From Amycolatopsis sp. DSM 110486 (lineage in GTDB: Bacteria; Actinomycetota; Actinomycetes; Mycobacteriales; Pseudonocardiaceae), in assembly GCF_019468465.1 (NCBI RefSeq), contig NZ_CP080519.1, positions 4,231,001 to 4,295,000 on the forward strand: 64,000 nucleotides of DNA. Direction: 5' to 3'. Under the pieces are notes generated by a model. The model did not search any database and had not been told where the DNA came from. It saw only the letters and a list, made by a program, of their open reading frames with translations. Position numbers and translations under genes: made by a program. This document shows, in pieces, positions 16,049 to 24,104 of this stretch (positions are counted from its first letter, which is position 1; each line of letters starts with the position of its first letter).

Positions 16049-16377
16049 CCGGGATGCCGAAGGTCACCTACGTGCAGTCCGACGGGACCTCCCGAACCGT
16101 CGAGGCCACGGTCGGTCGCTCCCTGATGCAGGTGGCGATCGACCACGGCGTCGACGGGATCGTGGCCGAGTGCGGCGGTAACGCCATGTGTGCGACCTGT
16201 CACGTCTACGTCGACCCGGCGCGCCTCGACGATCTTGGGCCCTTGTGCTCAGATGAAGAGGAGATGTTGGACTGCACGGCCAGCCCGAGGGCGGCCACCA
16301 GCAGGCTGTCCTGCCAGCTTCCGGTGACCGAGGACCTCGACGGTCTGGTCCTGCGCTTGCCGGAGGAGCAGTTATGA
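16045..16377 (+). CDS. [2Fe-2S] ferredoxin (P450 partner)
   Basis: About 110 residues of adrenodoxin/putidaredoxin type. The cluster ligands are visible as ECGGNAMCATCH (Cys-x5-Cys-x2-Cys) and the fourth Cys in RLSCQLPV. It shuttles electrons from the reductase encoded next to the P450. The GTG at 16045 overlaps the P450 stop (GTGA); an ATG at 16054 is the alternative start. The stop overlaps the reductase start (ATGA). The same order P450-ferredoxin-reductase occurs in class I bacterial P450 systems. Confidence 0.93.
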   Translation: MTGMPKVTYVQSDGTSRTVEATVGRSLMQVAIDHGVDGIVAECGGNAMCATCHVYVDPARLDDLGPLCSDEEEMLDCTASPRAATSRLSCQLPVTEDLDGLVLRLPEEQL

Positions 16378-17609
16378 CCACAGGATCCTCGCCCGAGACC
16401 GTCCTCGTCGCCGGCGGCGGGCAGAGCGGCTTCCAGGCCGCGGCTTCGTTGCGGGACAAGGGCTTCACCGGACGGGTGGTCCTGGTCGGCGACGAGCCGG
16501 GCGTGCCGTACCAGCGGCCGCCGCTGTCGAAGGCCTACCTCAAGGGCACGGCGGGCGACGAGCAGCTGCGGCTGCGGCCGGAGGACTTCTTCGCGGAGAA
16601 GGGCATCGAGCTCGTGCCGGGCCGGGTGGCTTCGGTGGATCGGGCTGCTTCGCGGGTGGTTCTCGAGTCGGGCGAGGAGCTTTCCTACGACCACCTCGTG
16701 CTGGCCACCGGCGCGCGGAACCGGGTGCTGCCAGTGCCCGGCGCGGATCTCGACGGCGTGCTGATGCTGCGGACGCGGGATGACGCGGATCGGCTGCGGG
16801 CTTCGCTGGAAGCGGCTTCGAACGTCGTGGTCATCGGCGGCGGCTTCATCGGCCTCGAATTCGCTTCGCACGCCGGACGGCCCGTGACGGTCGTCGAGGC
16901 GCAGGACCGGCTGCTGGCGCGTGTGGCGTCGCCGGAGGTGTCGTCGTTTTTCAAGGAGCTGCACGAAAAGGCCGGGCACACGGTACTGCTCGGAACAGGC
17001 GTTACGGCGTTGCACGGCGACGGGCACGTCTCGTCGGTCGAGCTGGCCGACGGCTCGCGGCTGCCGGCCGACCTGGTGGTGGTCGCCGTGGGTGTGGTGC
17101 CCGAGACGACGCTCGCTTCGCAGGCCGGGCTGACGGTGACCAACGGTGTGGTCGTCGACGAGCACCTGCGCACCGAAGACCCGAAGATCTTCGCGATCGG
17201 CGACTGCGCCAACTTCCCGTGCGTCCACGCGGGCGCGGCGACGCGGCTGGAGTCGGTGCAGAACGCCGTTGACCAGGCCCGATGCGTCGCCGCGGCGATC
17301 ACCGGCGACGCCGCGCCGTACGAGAGCCTGCCGTGGTTCTGGACCGACCAGACGGGCGCGAAGCTGCAGATCGTCGGCATCCTCGCGAACGCGGACAAGA
17401 CCGTGGTGACCGGCGACCGCGCCGAGGGACGGTTTTCCGTGCTGTCCTTCCGCGACGGCGTGCTGATCGCCGTCGAGTCCGTGAACCGCCCGCCTGACCA
17501 CATCGCCGCGCGCCGGCTGTTCACGGCGGAGCTGCGCCCGTCGTACGCCGACCTCGAAGCCAGCTCGTTCGATTTGAAAGCCCATGTGAAGTCGCGTTCC
17601 GCGGCTTGA
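16374..17609 (+). CDS. FAD-dependent ferredoxin reductase (P450 partner)
   Basis: A 411-residue reductase of the putidaredoxin/palustrisredoxin reductase family. FAD site VLVAGGGQSG at the N-terminus, NAD(P)H site VVVIGGGFIGLEFA near residue 160, then the second FAD motif IFAIGDCANFP and a C-terminal interface domain. It passes electrons from NAD(P)H to the ferredoxin. ATG overlaps the ferredoxin stop by 4 nt. Confidence 0.94.
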   Translation: MTTGSSPETVLVAGGGQSGFQAAASLRDKGFTGRVVLVGDEPGVPYQRPPLSKAYLKGTAGDEQLRLRPEDFFAEKGIELVPGRVASVDRAASRVVLESGEELSYDHLVLATGARNRVLPVPGADLDGVLMLRTRDDADRLRASLEAASNVVVIGGGFIGLEFASHAGRPVTVVEAQDRLLARVASPEVSSFFKELHEKAGHTVLLGTGVTALHGDGHVSSVELADGSRLPADLVVVAVGVVPETTLASQAGLTVTNGVVVDEHLRTEDPKIFAIGDCANFPCVHAGAATRLESVQNAVDQARCVAAAITGDAAPYESLPWFWTDQTGAKLQIVGILANADKTVVTGDRAEGRFSVLSFRDGVLIAVESVNRPPDHIAARRLFTAELRPSYADLEASSFDLKAHVKSRSAA

Positions 17610-17634
17610 CGTTATTCGTTCGGAGGTACCCCCG

Positions 17635-18810
17635 TTGCGCACCCAGGTCGCTGTGATCGGCGCCGGCCCGGCCGGTCTGCTGCTTTCGTACCTGCTCCAC
17701 TCCGAAGGCGTGGACGCCGTCGTACTGGAGGCGCGCGACCGCGAGTACGTGCGGCAACGCGTGCGCGCGGGGGTCTGCGAACAACCGACGGTCGAGCTGT
17801 TGACGGAGATCGGCCTCGGCGACCGGCTGGCCCGGGAAGGCCTGCCGCACGAGGGTTTTTCGCTGCGGTTCGACGGCCAGGACCACCGCATCGCGCTGAC
17901 CGAGCTCACCGGGCGGTCGATCACGGTGTACGGGCAGCAGGAGATCGTCAAGGACCTCGTGGACGCGCATGAGCGTCAGGGTTTGCCGTTGGAGTTCGAG
18001 GTTTCGGACGTCGCTGTGTCTGATGTGGACACTTCTCGGCCGGTGGTCCGGTATGTGGATTCCGCTGGTGTTTCGCAGGTTCTCGAATGCGATGCCATCA
18101 TCGGCTGCGACGGTTTCCACGGTGTGTCTCGTCCGTCCATTCCGGACGGTGTGTTGCAGTACTTCGAGCGGGAATACCCGTTCGCGTGGCTGGGTGTCCT
18201 GGCGCAGACGCCGCCTTCGCACGAGGAGCTGATTTATACGCATCACCCGCGTGGCTTCGCCTTGCACAGCATGCGCTCGCCGGAAATCACGCGCCTCTAC
18301 CTGCAGGTCGACCCTGGTGAGGACCTCGCGGCCTGGTCCGACGACCGCATCTGGTCCGAGCTGTCCGTGCGCCTGGCGGTCGACGGCGAATTCACCCTGC
18401 GCGAAGGCCCGATCCTCGACAAGGGCATCACGCCCATGCGCAGCTTCGTCGCCGAACCCATGCGCCACGGCCGGCTCTTCCTCGCCGGCGACGCCGCCCA
18501 CATCGTGCCGCCGACCGGCGCGAAGGGCATGAACCTGGCCGTCGCGGACGTCCGCGTGCTCTCACGTGCTTTGGTCACCCTGCTCAAAGGCGACCCTTCC
18601 CTGGCCGACGCCTACTCCGACACCTGCCTCCGCCGCGTCTGGCGCGCCGAACACTTCTCCTGGTTCATGACGACAATGCTCCACGTCGACCCGGGCGCCG
18701 ACGCTTTCGCCCGCCGGCTGCAGCTCTCGCAACTCCGCTACACGGCTTCGTCGCGTGCCGCGGCGACGAGCGTGGCGGAGAACTACGTGGGGTTGCCGTT
18801 CGGCGCCTGA
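17635..18810 (+). CDS. pobA: 4-hydroxybenzoate 3-monooxygenase
   Basis: A 391-residue flavoprotein monooxygenase, the family's usual length. FAD motif VAVIGAGPAGLLLSYLL at residues 4-20, RVRAGVCEQ after the first helix, the DG motif as AIIGCDGFHGVSR, and LFLAGDAAHIVPPTGAKGMN for the ribityl site. It converts 4-hydroxybenzoate to 3,4-dihydroxybenzoate (protocatechuate) with NAD(P)H and oxygen. The TTG start is supported by CGGAGG at 17620-17625. It is the last gene of the P450 cluster and consumes the P450 product. No protocatechuate ring-cleavage genes are in the window. Confidence 0.94.
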   Translation: MRTQVAVIGAGPAGLLLSYLLHSEGVDAVVLEARDREYVRQRVRAGVCEQPTVELLTEIGLGDRLAREGLPHEGFSLRFDGQDHRIALTELTGRSITVYGQQEIVKDLVDAHERQGLPLEFEVSDVAVSDVDTSRPVVRYVDSAGVSQVLECDAIIGCDGFHGVSRPSIPDGVLQYFEREYPFAWLGVLAQTPPSHEELIYTHHPRGFALHSMRSPEITRLYLQVDPGEDLAAWSDDRIWSELSVRLAVDGEFTLREGPILDKGITPMRSFVAEPMRHGRLFLAGDAAHIVPPTGAKGMNLAVADVRVLSRALVTLLKGDPSLADAYSDTCLRRVWRAEHFSWFMTTMLHVDPGADAFARRLQLSQLRYTASSRAAATSVAENYVGLPFGA

Positions 18811-18845
18811 TGCCTCACCGATTGCGAACCACCCGCCATGCGCGC

Positions 18846-18876
18846 TTGACTCTGACACCGTGTGAGACCCGAACGT
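18846..18876 (+). promoter_or_regulatory. MerR-type promoter with dyad in a long spacer
   Basis: TTGACT (18846-18851) is a good -35. CTGACAC-C-GTGTGAG (18852-18866), a dyad with one mismatch, fills the spacer, and a -10 at about 18871 (GAACGT) would give a 19-bp spacer. Over-long spacers with a central dyad are the hallmark of MerR-controlled promoters, here upstream of a MerR gene itself. Confidence 0.65.
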
Positions 18877-18886
18877 AGGTGGTGTC

Positions 18887-19711
18887 ATGTTCAGCATCGG
18901 AGAGTTCGCCAAGGTCGGCCGCGTGTCCGTGCGGATGTTGCGGCACTACGACGCGCTCGGGCTGCTGAGGCCGGCGCGGGTGGATCCGCACAGTGGGTAC
19001 CGCTACTACGCGGCGGACCAGCTCGCGCGGCTCAACCGCATCCTGGCGTTGAGTGATCTCGGCATCGGGCTGAAGCAGGTCGCCGAGGTGCTCGACGAGC
19101 GGCCCAGCGCGGAGCAGCTGCGCGGGATGCTCAGGTTGCGCCGCGGGGAGCTGGCGGAGCGGGTCGCGGCGGAGACGGCGCGGCTGGCGCGCGTCGAGGC
19201 GAGGCTCCGGTTGATCGAAGTGGAGGACACCATGTCCGAAGTGGACGTTGTGGTCAAGCCGGTCGAGGGTGCTCGCGTTGTTGCGGTCGGGGGGATTGCC
19301 GAGTCGTTCGAGTACGACGACATCGGGCCCGTCGTCGGCGGGCTGTGCGCGAGTCTCGCGGAACGGATGGAGCGCGCGGGCCTGAAGTTCGCCGGGCCGG
19401 CCATCGCTTGGTACGAGCCGGCCGACGATCGGGTGCACGTGCAGGCGTGCGCGCCCTACGTCGGGTCGTCGGAGGGTGCCGGGCTGGACGAGGTGGAGCT
19501 GCCGAGCCTCGCCCACGCCGCGACGCTCGTCCACCGCGGCACGATGGCCACCATCGCCGAGTCGTACCAGGCTCTCGCGCGCTGGATCGACGACAACGGC
19601 TACCGCGCCGAACCGGGCCACGCGCGCGAGGTCTACCTGCACACCGACGGCGACGAGACGGGCTGGGTCACCGAACTGCAGATCCCGGTGACGCCGTTCG
19701 CCGCGACCTGA
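18887..19711 (+). CDS. MerR-family regulator with GyrI-like effector domain
   Basis: A 274-residue BmrR-like regulator. The winged-helix part (1-75) has FSIGEFAKVGRVSVRMLRHY and SGYRYYAADQLARLNRI; a coiled-coil dimer helix (about 80-115) follows; the C-terminal domain (about 125-270) is the GyrI-like small-molecule binding fold (VVAVGGIAESFEYDDIGPV). It probably senses a hydrophobic or cationic compound and acts on the dyad promoter just upstream. No efflux gene is adjacent, so it may be autoregulated and control remote genes. Confidence 0.92.
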   Translation: MFSIGEFAKVGRVSVRMLRHYDALGLLRPARVDPHSGYRYYAADQLARLNRILALSDLGIGLKQVAEVLDERPSAEQLRGMLRLRRGELAERVAAETARLARVEARLRLIEVEDTMSEVDVVVKPVEGARVVAVGGIAESFEYDDIGPVVGGLCASLAERMERAGLKFAGPAIAWYEPADDRVHVQACAPYVGSSEGAGLDEVELPSLAHAATLVHRGTMATIAESYQALARWIDDNGYRAEPGHAREVYLHTDGDETGWVTELQIPVTPFAAT

Positions 19712-19716
19712 CCTGG

Positions 19717-19759
19717 TCAACTGTGGGTTGACGACACCAGATCGTCAACCTACAGTTGA
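19717..19759 (+). promoter_or_regulatory. Leaderless promoter with two TCAAC/GTTGA dyads
   Basis: TCAACTGTGGGTTGA (19717-19731) and TCAACCTACAGTTGA (19745-19759) are two 15-bp dyads; together they form a 19-bp near-perfect inverted repeat. The first covers the -35 TTGACG (19728-19733) and the second covers the -10 TACAGT (19751-19756), spacer 17 bp. The ATG at 19764 lies 7 nt after the -10, so the mRNA is probably leaderless. The design recurs at 42066-42107. Confidence 0.75.
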
Positions 19760-19763
19760 CGTT

Positions 19764-20483
19764 ATGACCTCTCCAGTGAAGCTCGACGACCTCATCAGCG
19801 CCATCAAGGCGAACAACGACAAGGACGCCCTCGCGCAGCTGTCCGACGCGGTGTACATGGGGGAGCACCTCGGTGAGCTGGCCGACCACCTCATCGGGCA
19901 CTTCGTGGACCAGGCGCGCCGCTCCGGCGCGTCGTGGACGGAGATCGGCGTGAGTATGGGGGTTTCCAAACAGGCCGCGCAGAAGCGGTTCGTGCCGAAG
20001 GACGACGCGGCGGGCAACATCCAGCGGGTGTACGGGCGCTACACCCTTCTTGCGCGAAATGTGGTCGTGGCGGCGCAGAGAGCCGCCAACGAGGCGCGCA
20101 GCCCGGGAATCGACACCGTGCACCTCGTGCTCGGGCTGATCACGGAGCCCTCCGCGCTGGCTGCGGGGATCATCGTTTTTCAGGGCGTGACCCTGGAAGC
20201 CGTGAAGGAAGCCGCGGAGGCGAAACTGCCCGAACCGGTCGATCCGGTGCCGGACCCGATGCCGTTCACGGCCGGCGCGAAGAAGACACTCGAGCTGACC
20301 CTGCGCGAAGGCTTGCGGATGGGCCACAACTACATCGGCACGGAGCACATCCTGCTGGCGCTCCTGGAACAGGGCGAAGGCGCCGGCTACGAGGTACTCA
20401 CCGGGCTGGGCATCACGAAGGAACCGGCCGAAGCGAAGATCCAGGAGGCCCTCGCGGAGATCGTTTCCGCGCGGGAGCAGTGA
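19764..20483 (+). CDS. HTH-Clp_N fusion protein
   Basis: A 239-residue soluble protein. Residues about 1-75 contain a helix-turn-helix, SGASWTEIGVSMGVSKQAAQ followed by KRF, of the sigma-region-4/XRE-like type. Residues about 80-235 hold a double Clp_N repeat: PGIDTVHLVLGLI in the first and FTAGAKKTLELTLREG with MGHNYIGTEHILLALLEQGEG in the second. Clp_N domains bind substrates or adaptors in ClpC/ClpA, but no AAA ATPase follows, so this is an unfoldase-free Clp_N protein tied to DNA binding. The promoter carries paired dyads, suggesting autoregulation. A split version of the same pair lies at 42112-42863. Confidence 0.88.
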   Translation: MTSPVKLDDLISAIKANNDKDALAQLSDAVYMGEHLGELADHLIGHFVDQARRSGASWTEIGVSMGVSKQAAQKRFVPKDDAAGNIQRVYGRYTLLARNVVVAAQRAANEARSPGIDTVHLVLGLITEPSALAAGIIVFQGVTLEAVKEAAEAKLPEPVDPVPDPMPFTAGAKKTLELTLREGLRMGHNYIGTEHILLALLEQGEGAGYEVLTGLGITKEPAEAKIQEALAEIVSAREQ

Positions 20484-20539
20484 GGTTCCTGCTTCTGGCG
20501 GTCGTCGTCGCCGGTTTCCTGGTGACGATGACCGCCTGA
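20480..20539 (+). CDS. Possible 19-residue membrane peptide
   Basis: A GTG at 20480 overlaps the stop of the HTH-Clp_N gene (GTGA) and opens a 19-codon frame encoding a single hydrophobic helix (RFLLLAVVVAGFLVTM) that ends at TGA 20539. The overlap and the clean hydrophobic content are consistent with a small membrane peptide made by coupled translation. A chance frame is the alternative. Confidence 0.3.
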   Translation: MRFLLLAVVVAGFLVTMTA

Positions 20540-20555
20540 CCCCTAGGCTGGCGCG

Positions 20556-21080
20556 ATGGCCGACCCGTTCATGGAGGAGTTCCGCCGAGCGTTCGAAGAC
20601 GCCCAAGGCGACGGCCCTCCCGCCATCCAGAGCTTCGAAATCGTGGACACCCCGCCGCCGGACAACGACGAAGCCCTCGCCGCCGAAGCCAGCCGTCTGC
20701 TCGAGCCGATCGTGCAACAGCTGGCGCTTCTCGGCCCGCAAGGCTGGGAATGGTTTTCCGCCGAGTTCTCCTTCACCGTGTCCGCCGAGATCGCGCTCCT
20801 GCGCTTCTTCGCGGGCAACCAGCAGCGCGACGCCTACGTCCCCGAGCCCATCACCGCGATGCTGCGCAACCAACGCCACGTCGCCGCGCAGATGTCCGCC
20901 GGCCCGTGGTGGCGCCTGATCCTGAGCGTGCTCAACAGCGGACAGCTCAGCGTCACCTACGACTACGGCGACGAACCCTTCCCGCCGCACCAGCTCCTGC
21001 CGCCGCAGCACTACCGCGACGACCTCAAGACCTACCGCCGTCCGCAGGTCCCGCCCTGGCTCACCCAGTACACGCAATGA
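20556..21080 (+). CDS. Conserved hypothetical protein
   Basis: A 174-residue acidic soluble protein. The N-terminal 45 residues are variable and acidic; the core has GWEWFSAEFSFTVSAEIA and a C-terminal TYDYGDEPFPPHQLLPP then YRDDLKTYRRPQVPPWL. The layout recalls small immunity-like proteins of the DUF600/YezG type, but I cannot confirm that. TAGGCT lies 6 nt before ATG 20556 with no Shine-Dalgarno, so the transcript is likely leaderless and independent of the gene before it. Confidence 0.75.
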   Translation: MADPFMEEFRRAFEDAQGDGPPAIQSFEIVDTPPPDNDEALAAEASRLLEPIVQQLALLGPQGWEWFSAEFSFTVSAEIALLRFFAGNQQRDAYVPEPITAMLRNQRHVAAQMSAGPWWRLILSVLNSGQLSVTYDYGDEPFPPHQLLPPQHYRDDLKTYRRPQVPPWLTQYTQ

Positions 21081-21082
21081 AA

Positions 21083-21117
21083 AAGGGACCCCCACCAAGA
21101 AACGGCGGGGGTCCCTT
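21083..21117. terminator. Bidirectional terminator between convergent genes
   Basis: AAGGGACCCCC and GGGGGTCCCTT form a perfect 11-bp stem around a 13-nt loop, with A-rich and T-poor flanks, between the stops of two convergent genes. Confidence 0.88.
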
Positions 21118-21127
21118 CAGCAAAAGA

Positions 21128-22564
21128 TCAAGCACCGACCTCGTCACGAGAATCCGTGGCCCACAGTGTGTGGAACGAACCCTCGCGGTCCACCCGCCGG
21201 TACGTGTGCGCACCGAAGAAGTCACGCTGAGCCTGCACCAGCGCCGCCGGGAGCCGGTCGGCGCGCAGGCCGTCGTAGTACGCCAGCGCGGTGGAGAAGC
21301 CCGGCGTCGGGATGCCGAGCCGCACCGCCGTGGAGATGACCGAACGCCAGGAGTCCTGCGCGTCTTCGACGGCCTTGCGGAACGCGCCCGCGGTCAGCAG
21401 CGTCGGGAGAGCCGGGTCCTCGGCGTAGGCCGCGGTGATGTCGTTCAGGAACTTCGCGCGGATGATGCAGCCCCCGCGCCAGATCGACGCGACGGCGCCC
21501 AGGTCGATGTCCCAGCCGTACTCCGTGGCGCCGGCCTGGATCTGGTTGAAGCCCTGCGCGTACGCGACGACCTTCGACGCGTACAGCGCCTGCTCGACGT
21601 CGTCGGCGAAGGTCTCCAGCGCGGCGCCCTTCAGCGGCGTACGCACCGGCCCCGCCAGCCCGCGAGCGGCTGCGCGAAGCGGCTTCGAGCCCGAAAGCGA
21701 ACGCGCGAACACGGCCTCGGCGATGCCACTGATCGGCACACCCAGGTCAAGCCCGATCTGCACGGTCCAGCGGCCGGTGCCCTTCTGCTCCGCCGCGTCC
21801 TCGACGATGTCGACGAACGACTTGCCCGAACCGTCGACGTGCTTGAGCACCTCGGCGGTGATCTCGATGAGGTACGACTCGAGCCGGCCGGTGTTCCACG
21901 TCGAGAACACGTCGGCGGTCTCCGCGGGCGAGTAGCCGGCGGCGCCGCGCAGCAGGTCGAACGACTCCGCGATCAGCTGCATGTCGGCGTACTCGATGCC
22001 GTTGTGGACCATCTTCACGAAGTGGCCCGCGCCGTCCGCGCCGATGTGCGTGCAGCACGGCTCGCCGTCGACCTTGGCCGAGATGTCCTCGAACAGCGGG
22101 CCGAGCGACTCGTACGACTCCTTCGACCCACCCGGCATGATGCTCGGGCCGTTGAGCGCGCCCTCCTCGCCGCCGGACACGCCCGTGCCGACGAAGTGCA
22201 GCCCGCGCTCGCGCAGCGCGGCCTCGCGCCGGCGGGTGTCCGCGAAGTGCGCGTTGCCGGCGTCGACGATCACGTCGCCCGGCTCCAGCAGCGGTGCGAA
22301 CTCCTCGATCACGGCGTCGGTGGGCCCACCGGCCTGCACCATGATCACGATCTGCCGCGGCCGCTCCAGCGCGTCGACGAACTCCTGCGCGGAGTACGCC
22401 GGGATGAAGTCGCCCTCGTCGCCGAACTGCTCGACGAGCGTGCGCGTGCGCGCCTCGGAGCGGTTGTGCAGGGCGACCGTGTGCCCGTGCCGGGCCAGGT
22501 TCCGCGCCAGGTTGCGGCCCATGACCGCCAAGCCGGTGACCCCGATGCTCGCCTTCTTGCTCAT
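21128..22564 (-). CDS. gnd: 6-phosphogluconate dehydrogenase, decarboxylating
   Basis: A 478-residue enzyme of the long form. NADP site GVTGLAVMGRNLARN at the N-terminus (the GxGxxG is GVTGLAVMG), the catalytic GTGVSGGEEGALNGPSIMPGG with the conserved Lys in GAGHFVKMVHNGIEYADMQ, and a C-terminal helical domain with the tail SFHTLWATD. It oxidises 6-phosphogluconate to ribulose 5-phosphate and CO2 in the oxidative pentose phosphate pathway, supplying NADPH. It stands alone, with its own terminator. Confidence 0.97.
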   Translation of the reverse strand: MSKKASIGVTGLAVMGRNLARNLARHGHTVALHNRSEARTRTLVEQFGDEGDFIPAYSAQEFVDALERPRQIVIMVQAGGPTDAVIEEFAPLLEPGDVIVDAGNAHFADTRRREAALRERGLHFVGTGVSGGEEGALNGPSIMPGGSKESYESLGPLFEDISAKVDGEPCCTHIGADGAGHFVKMVHNGIEYADMQLIAESFDLLRGAAGYSPAETADVFSTWNTGRLESYLIEITAEVLKHVDGSGKSFVDIVEDAAEQKGTGRWTVQIGLDLGVPISGIAEAVFARSLSGSKPLRAAARGLAGPVRTPLKGAALETFADDVEQALYASKVVAYAQGFNQIQAGATEYGWDIDLGAVASIWRGGCIIRAKFLNDITAAYAEDPALPTLLTAGAFRKAVEDAQDSWRSVISTAVRLGIPTPGFSTALAYYDGLRADRLPAALVQAQRDFFGAHTYRRVDREGSFHTLWATDSRDEVGA

Positions 22565-22638
22565 CCGAACCCTTTCCGAAGTCTCTTCTCCGGTGCGAGC
22601 CTAGCGTCGTTCGGGCCGCGGCGAACCTGCGAGAACAT

Positions 22639-23199
22639 TCACCGGGAGTTCGGGAATGGCCCGTCCTCGGCCGTTGTCGCCGGGGGCACGGTTTGTGCCC
22701 ACTCGGCCCAGTCGGCCATCGCCTGGTAGATCCGGATCGCCGCCTCCACGGCCACGCGCATCGCCTTCGTCTGCGGGCTCGTGCCGAAGTCACCGCGGTC
22801 CTTGGCCGCCGCGTAGGCGCGCATGGTTTCGGCGGTCTCGCTGAAGAACTCGTGCTCGCGACGCAGGTGCTCGGTCAGGTCGTCCTGCTCCATCAGCCAG
22901 AAGAAGAACGACCGCAGCACCGACTCGGTGCGCAACGTGTGGTCGACCTCGCCTGCGGCCAACCACGCACGCACGGCGGTGAGCCCGGTCTCGGTTATCC
23001 GGTACGCCTTGCGCCCGCGCGGGCCGTGGCTGTCGACCTCGATCAAGCCGGCCTCGGCCAGCCGGGACAGCTCGGCGTAGATCTTCGGGTGCTGCGCCGG
23101 CCACACCGGGCCGAGCGCCTCTTCGAACCGCCGGGCCAGGTCGTAGCCGCTGGCCGGCCCCTCGGCGAGCAGCCCGAGCAGCCCATACCGCAACGACAA
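22639..23199 (-). CDS. PadR-family transcriptional repressor
   Basis: A 186-residue PadR regulator. Winged helix at the N-terminus: LRYGLLGLLAEGPASGYDL and VWPAQHPKIYAELSRLAEAG; the C-terminal Vir_act_alpha_C helices (about 90-175) form the dimer interface. The TTG start at 23199 is chosen because GGAGGTG lies 6 nt upstream; no ATG or GTG is in frame there. It is divergent from the SDR gene, and two PadR-type sites lie between them, so it probably represses both until a small phenolic or other ligand binds. Confidence 0.92.
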   Translation of the reverse strand: MSLRYGLLGLLAEGPASGYDLARRFEEALGPVWPAQHPKIYAELSRLAEAGLIEVDSHGPRGRKAYRITETGLTAVRAWLAAGEVDHTLRTESVLRSFFFWLMEQDDLTEHLRREHEFFSETAETMRAYAAAKDRGDFGTSPQTKAMRVAVEAAIRIYQAMADWAEWAQTVPPATTAEDGPFPNSR

Positions 23200-23231
23200 G
23201 GCGACACCTCCGGTCCGAAGCCTACCTTGAC

Positions 23232-23291
23232 ATGTCCCTGGGGACATGTGGAAGATTCGTCGTGTCCTGGGGTACATGTCCTTGAGTACAT
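23232..23291. promoter_or_regulatory. Two PadR operators (ATGT-N8-ACAT)
   Basis: ATGTCCCTGGGGACAT (23232-23247) and ATGTCCTTGAGTACAT (23276-23291) both match the ATGT-N8-ACAT pattern known for PadR. They lie 44 bp apart in the shared promoter region of the PadR and SDR genes. Confidence 0.85.
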
Positions 23292-23303
23292 GTGGAGACG
23301 TTC

Positions 23304-24101
23304 ATGCTGGAACAGAAGGCATTGGTGACCGGCGCGACCGCCGGGCTCGGCCGCGCGGTGGCGCTGGCCCTCGCGGAGCAGGGCGCGCACGTCGTCGTGC
23401 ACGGGCGCGACGCCAAGCGCGCCAACGCGGTCGTCGAGCGGATCGCCGAGGCGGGCGGCAAGGCCGAGGCGTGCCTCGCCGACCTGGGTTCGCTCGCGCA
23501 GGTGCGTGACCTCGCCGAGCAGGTGGGCGAAGTCGGGTTGCTCGTCAACAACGCCGGGGTCGGCGCGGGCCGGCCGCCGTACCGCAAACGGGAGCTCAGC
23601 GCCGACGGCCACGAGCTGCGGCTGGCCGTGAACTACCTCGCGCCGGTGCTGCTCACCCGGCGGCTGCTGCCCGGGCTCGGCTCCGGCGCCCGGATCGTCA
23701 ACGTCGGCTCGGTCGGCCAGGCGCCGGTGGACTTCGCGGACCTGCGCCTGGACCGCGGCTACCGCGGCTCGGAGGCGTACTTCCGCAGCAAGTTCGCACT
23801 CGCCGCGTTCACCTTCGACCTCGCCGCCGAGCTCGACGGCAGCGACGTCACCGTCAACTGCGTGCACCCGGCGTCGCTGATGAACACGCACATGGTCCGC
23901 GAGTCGCTGATCCCGCCGATGTCGACCGTCGGCACCGGCACGAAGGCCGTGCTCAACGTGGCGACCGGCGCGGCCGGCGAGCGCACTGGCCGGTACTTCG
24001 ACGGACTGAACCCGGCCCGCGCGCACGAAGGGACTTACGACCTTGCAACGCGCGCACGGCTGCGCGAGGCCACGGCGGAGCTGCTCGCGTCTTTCCTGTG
24101 A
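23304..24101 (+). CDS. Short-chain dehydrogenase/reductase
   Basis: A 265-residue SDR. Cofactor motif TGATAGLG near the N-terminus, NNAG in the centre, and the catalytic set with Ser in VNVGSVGQAP and YFRSK (Tyr-x3-Lys). It resembles retinol-dehydrogenase/WWOX-like SDRs that use NADP. The substrate is unknown. GGAG lies 6 nt before ATG 23304. It is probably controlled by the divergent PadR repressor. Confidence 0.92.
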   Translation: MLEQKALVTGATAGLGRAVALALAEQGAHVVVHGRDAKRANAVVERIAEAGGKAEACLADLGSLAQVRDLAEQVGEVGLLVNNAGVGAGRPPYRKRELSADGHELRLAVNYLAPVLLTRRLLPGLGSGARIVNVGSVGQAPVDFADLRLDRGYRGSEAYFRSKFALAAFTFDLAAELDGSDVTVNCVHPASLMNTHMVRESLIPPMSTVGTGTKAVLNVATGAAGERTGRYFDGLNPARAHEGTYDLATRARLREATAELLASFL

Positions 24102-24104
24102 ACG

